Positions 5,137-5,454 of a DNA stretch of 5,454 nucleotides are shown here, one piece after another. The DNA is from an uncultured Clostridiaceae bacterium (GTDB taxonomy: Bacteria; Bacillota; Clostridia; Lachnospirales; Lachnospiraceae). Position 1 is the first letter of the stretch, and every line of letters begins with the position of its first letter. The notes beneath the pieces are model-generated. The model saw only the letters and a program-made list of their open reading frames with translations. It made no database searches and was not told where the DNA came from. Location: positions 1-5,454 of the forward strand of contig CATLIJ010000192.1 of the NCBI GenBank assembly GCA_949948825.1, read 5' to 3'. The position numbers and the translations under genes are program-made.

Positions 5137-5454
5137 ATGGGAGAGGAAACTCAAAATAAAACAGAAGAGACTCCGAAGGAAGAGAAGAGAATCCCCATGA
5201 TTCGGGTGAAGAATTTGTATAAGATTTATAAGGTGGGGACGAATAAGGTGTATGCTTTGAACGGGGTGGATTTTACTATGTATAAGGGAGAGTTCTGTGC
5301 CATTGTAGGCCCCTCCGGTTCGGGAAAATCCACGCTTCTCAATATGCTGGCAGGGCTGGAGAAGCCTTCTAAGGGTGAGATCGTCATTGCAGGAAAGCAT
5401 ATGGAGAAGATGAATGAGAACCAGCTGGTGGGATTCCGAAGGGAGAATGTGGGC
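5137..5454 (+). CDS. ABC transporter ATP-binding protein, LolD/MacB/FtsE type (5' part)
   Basis: The frame is open from an ATG at 5137 to the window edge, giving the first 106 residues. From about residue 21, IRVKNLYKIYKVGTNKVYAL is the typical start of the group whose ATPases work with FtsX/MacB-like permeases. The Walker A motif GPSGSGKST is at 58-66, followed by LLNMLAGLEKPSKGEI (67-82), and the visible part ends just before the expected Q-loop. Walker B, the signature motif and the H-loop lie outside the window. AGGGAGG (5126-5132) ends four bases before the ATG. The first 20 residues are an extra, highly charged stretch rich in Glu and Lys that is not part of the ATPase fold; a later start at M21 is possible but has no ribosome binding site. 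A permease gene probably follows, and peptide, antibiotic or lipoprotein-related export is typical, but the substrate is unknown. Confidence 0.9.
   Translation, partial: MGEETQNKTEETPKEEKRIPMIRVKNLYKIYKVGTNKVYALNGVDFTMYKGEFCAIVGPSGSGKSTLLNMLAGLEKPSKGEIVIAGKHMEKMNENQLVGFRRENVG

Noticed and set aside
5008..5400. A 130-codon minus-strand open frame over the ABC gene start
   Set aside because: It runs antisense to a clear ATPase gene with a Walker A motif and has no recognisable protein features, so it is a shadow frame.
1..5454. Mobile elements, CRISPR arrays, tRNA or rRNA genes, phage or defence genes
   Set aside because: I looked for repeated spacer arrays, transposase motifs, terminal repeats and cloverleaf-like segments on both strands and saw none; the window is housekeeping DNA.

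Overview
The window looks like ordinary core chromosome from a Gram-positive anaerobe of the class Clostridia, most likely Lachnospiraceae. The reasons are moderate GC with AT-rich intergenic gaps, strong AGGAGG-type ribosome binding sites, an ATP-type PEP carboxykinase of divergent sequence, a stand-alone CarD-family regulator and a two-gene pyrBI operon. This placement comes from recognising the proteins by eye, not from a search.

Layout from left to right. Positions 1-30 hold what is probably the first ten codons of a minus-strand gene that leaves the window. A divergent promoter region follows (31-237), then the PEP carboxykinase gene (238-1935, +), which has a near-consensus promoter and a strong intrinsic terminator of its own. 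A HAD-superfamily phosphatase (2114-2758, +) and a CarD-like RNA polymerase-binding regulator (2976-3494, +) come next. A bidirectional terminator (3514-3543) separates carD from the convergent operon pyrB-pyrI (4887 to 3545, -), which encodes the catalytic and regulatory chains of aspartate carbamoyltransferase. A second divergent promoter region (4888-5136) leads into the 5' part of an ABC transporter ATPase gene of the LolD/MacB/FtsE type (5137 onward, +), which runs off the right edge.

How the genes relate: PEP carboxykinase links the PEP and oxaloacetate pools. Oxaloacetate gives aspartate, the substrate of PyrB, so the two enzymes are metabolically adjacent, but nothing in the DNA ties their regulation together. 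The HAD phosphatase and CarD have no evident pathway link to their neighbours. Each plus-strand gene appears to be its own transcription unit or nearly so; only pyrB and pyrI are clearly co-transcribed, with a 7-base overlap. I see no mobile element, CRISPR array, tRNA, rRNA or phage gene. No gene-free stretch exceeds 300 bases.

I found no convincing new multi-gene system. The points most worth a second look are a nested perfect inverted repeat inside the substrate-binding-loop codons of pyrB, a 17-base tandem duplication that rewrites the carD C-terminus, the unusual active-site sequence of the PEP carboxykinase, and a pyrBI leader too short for any classical attenuator.
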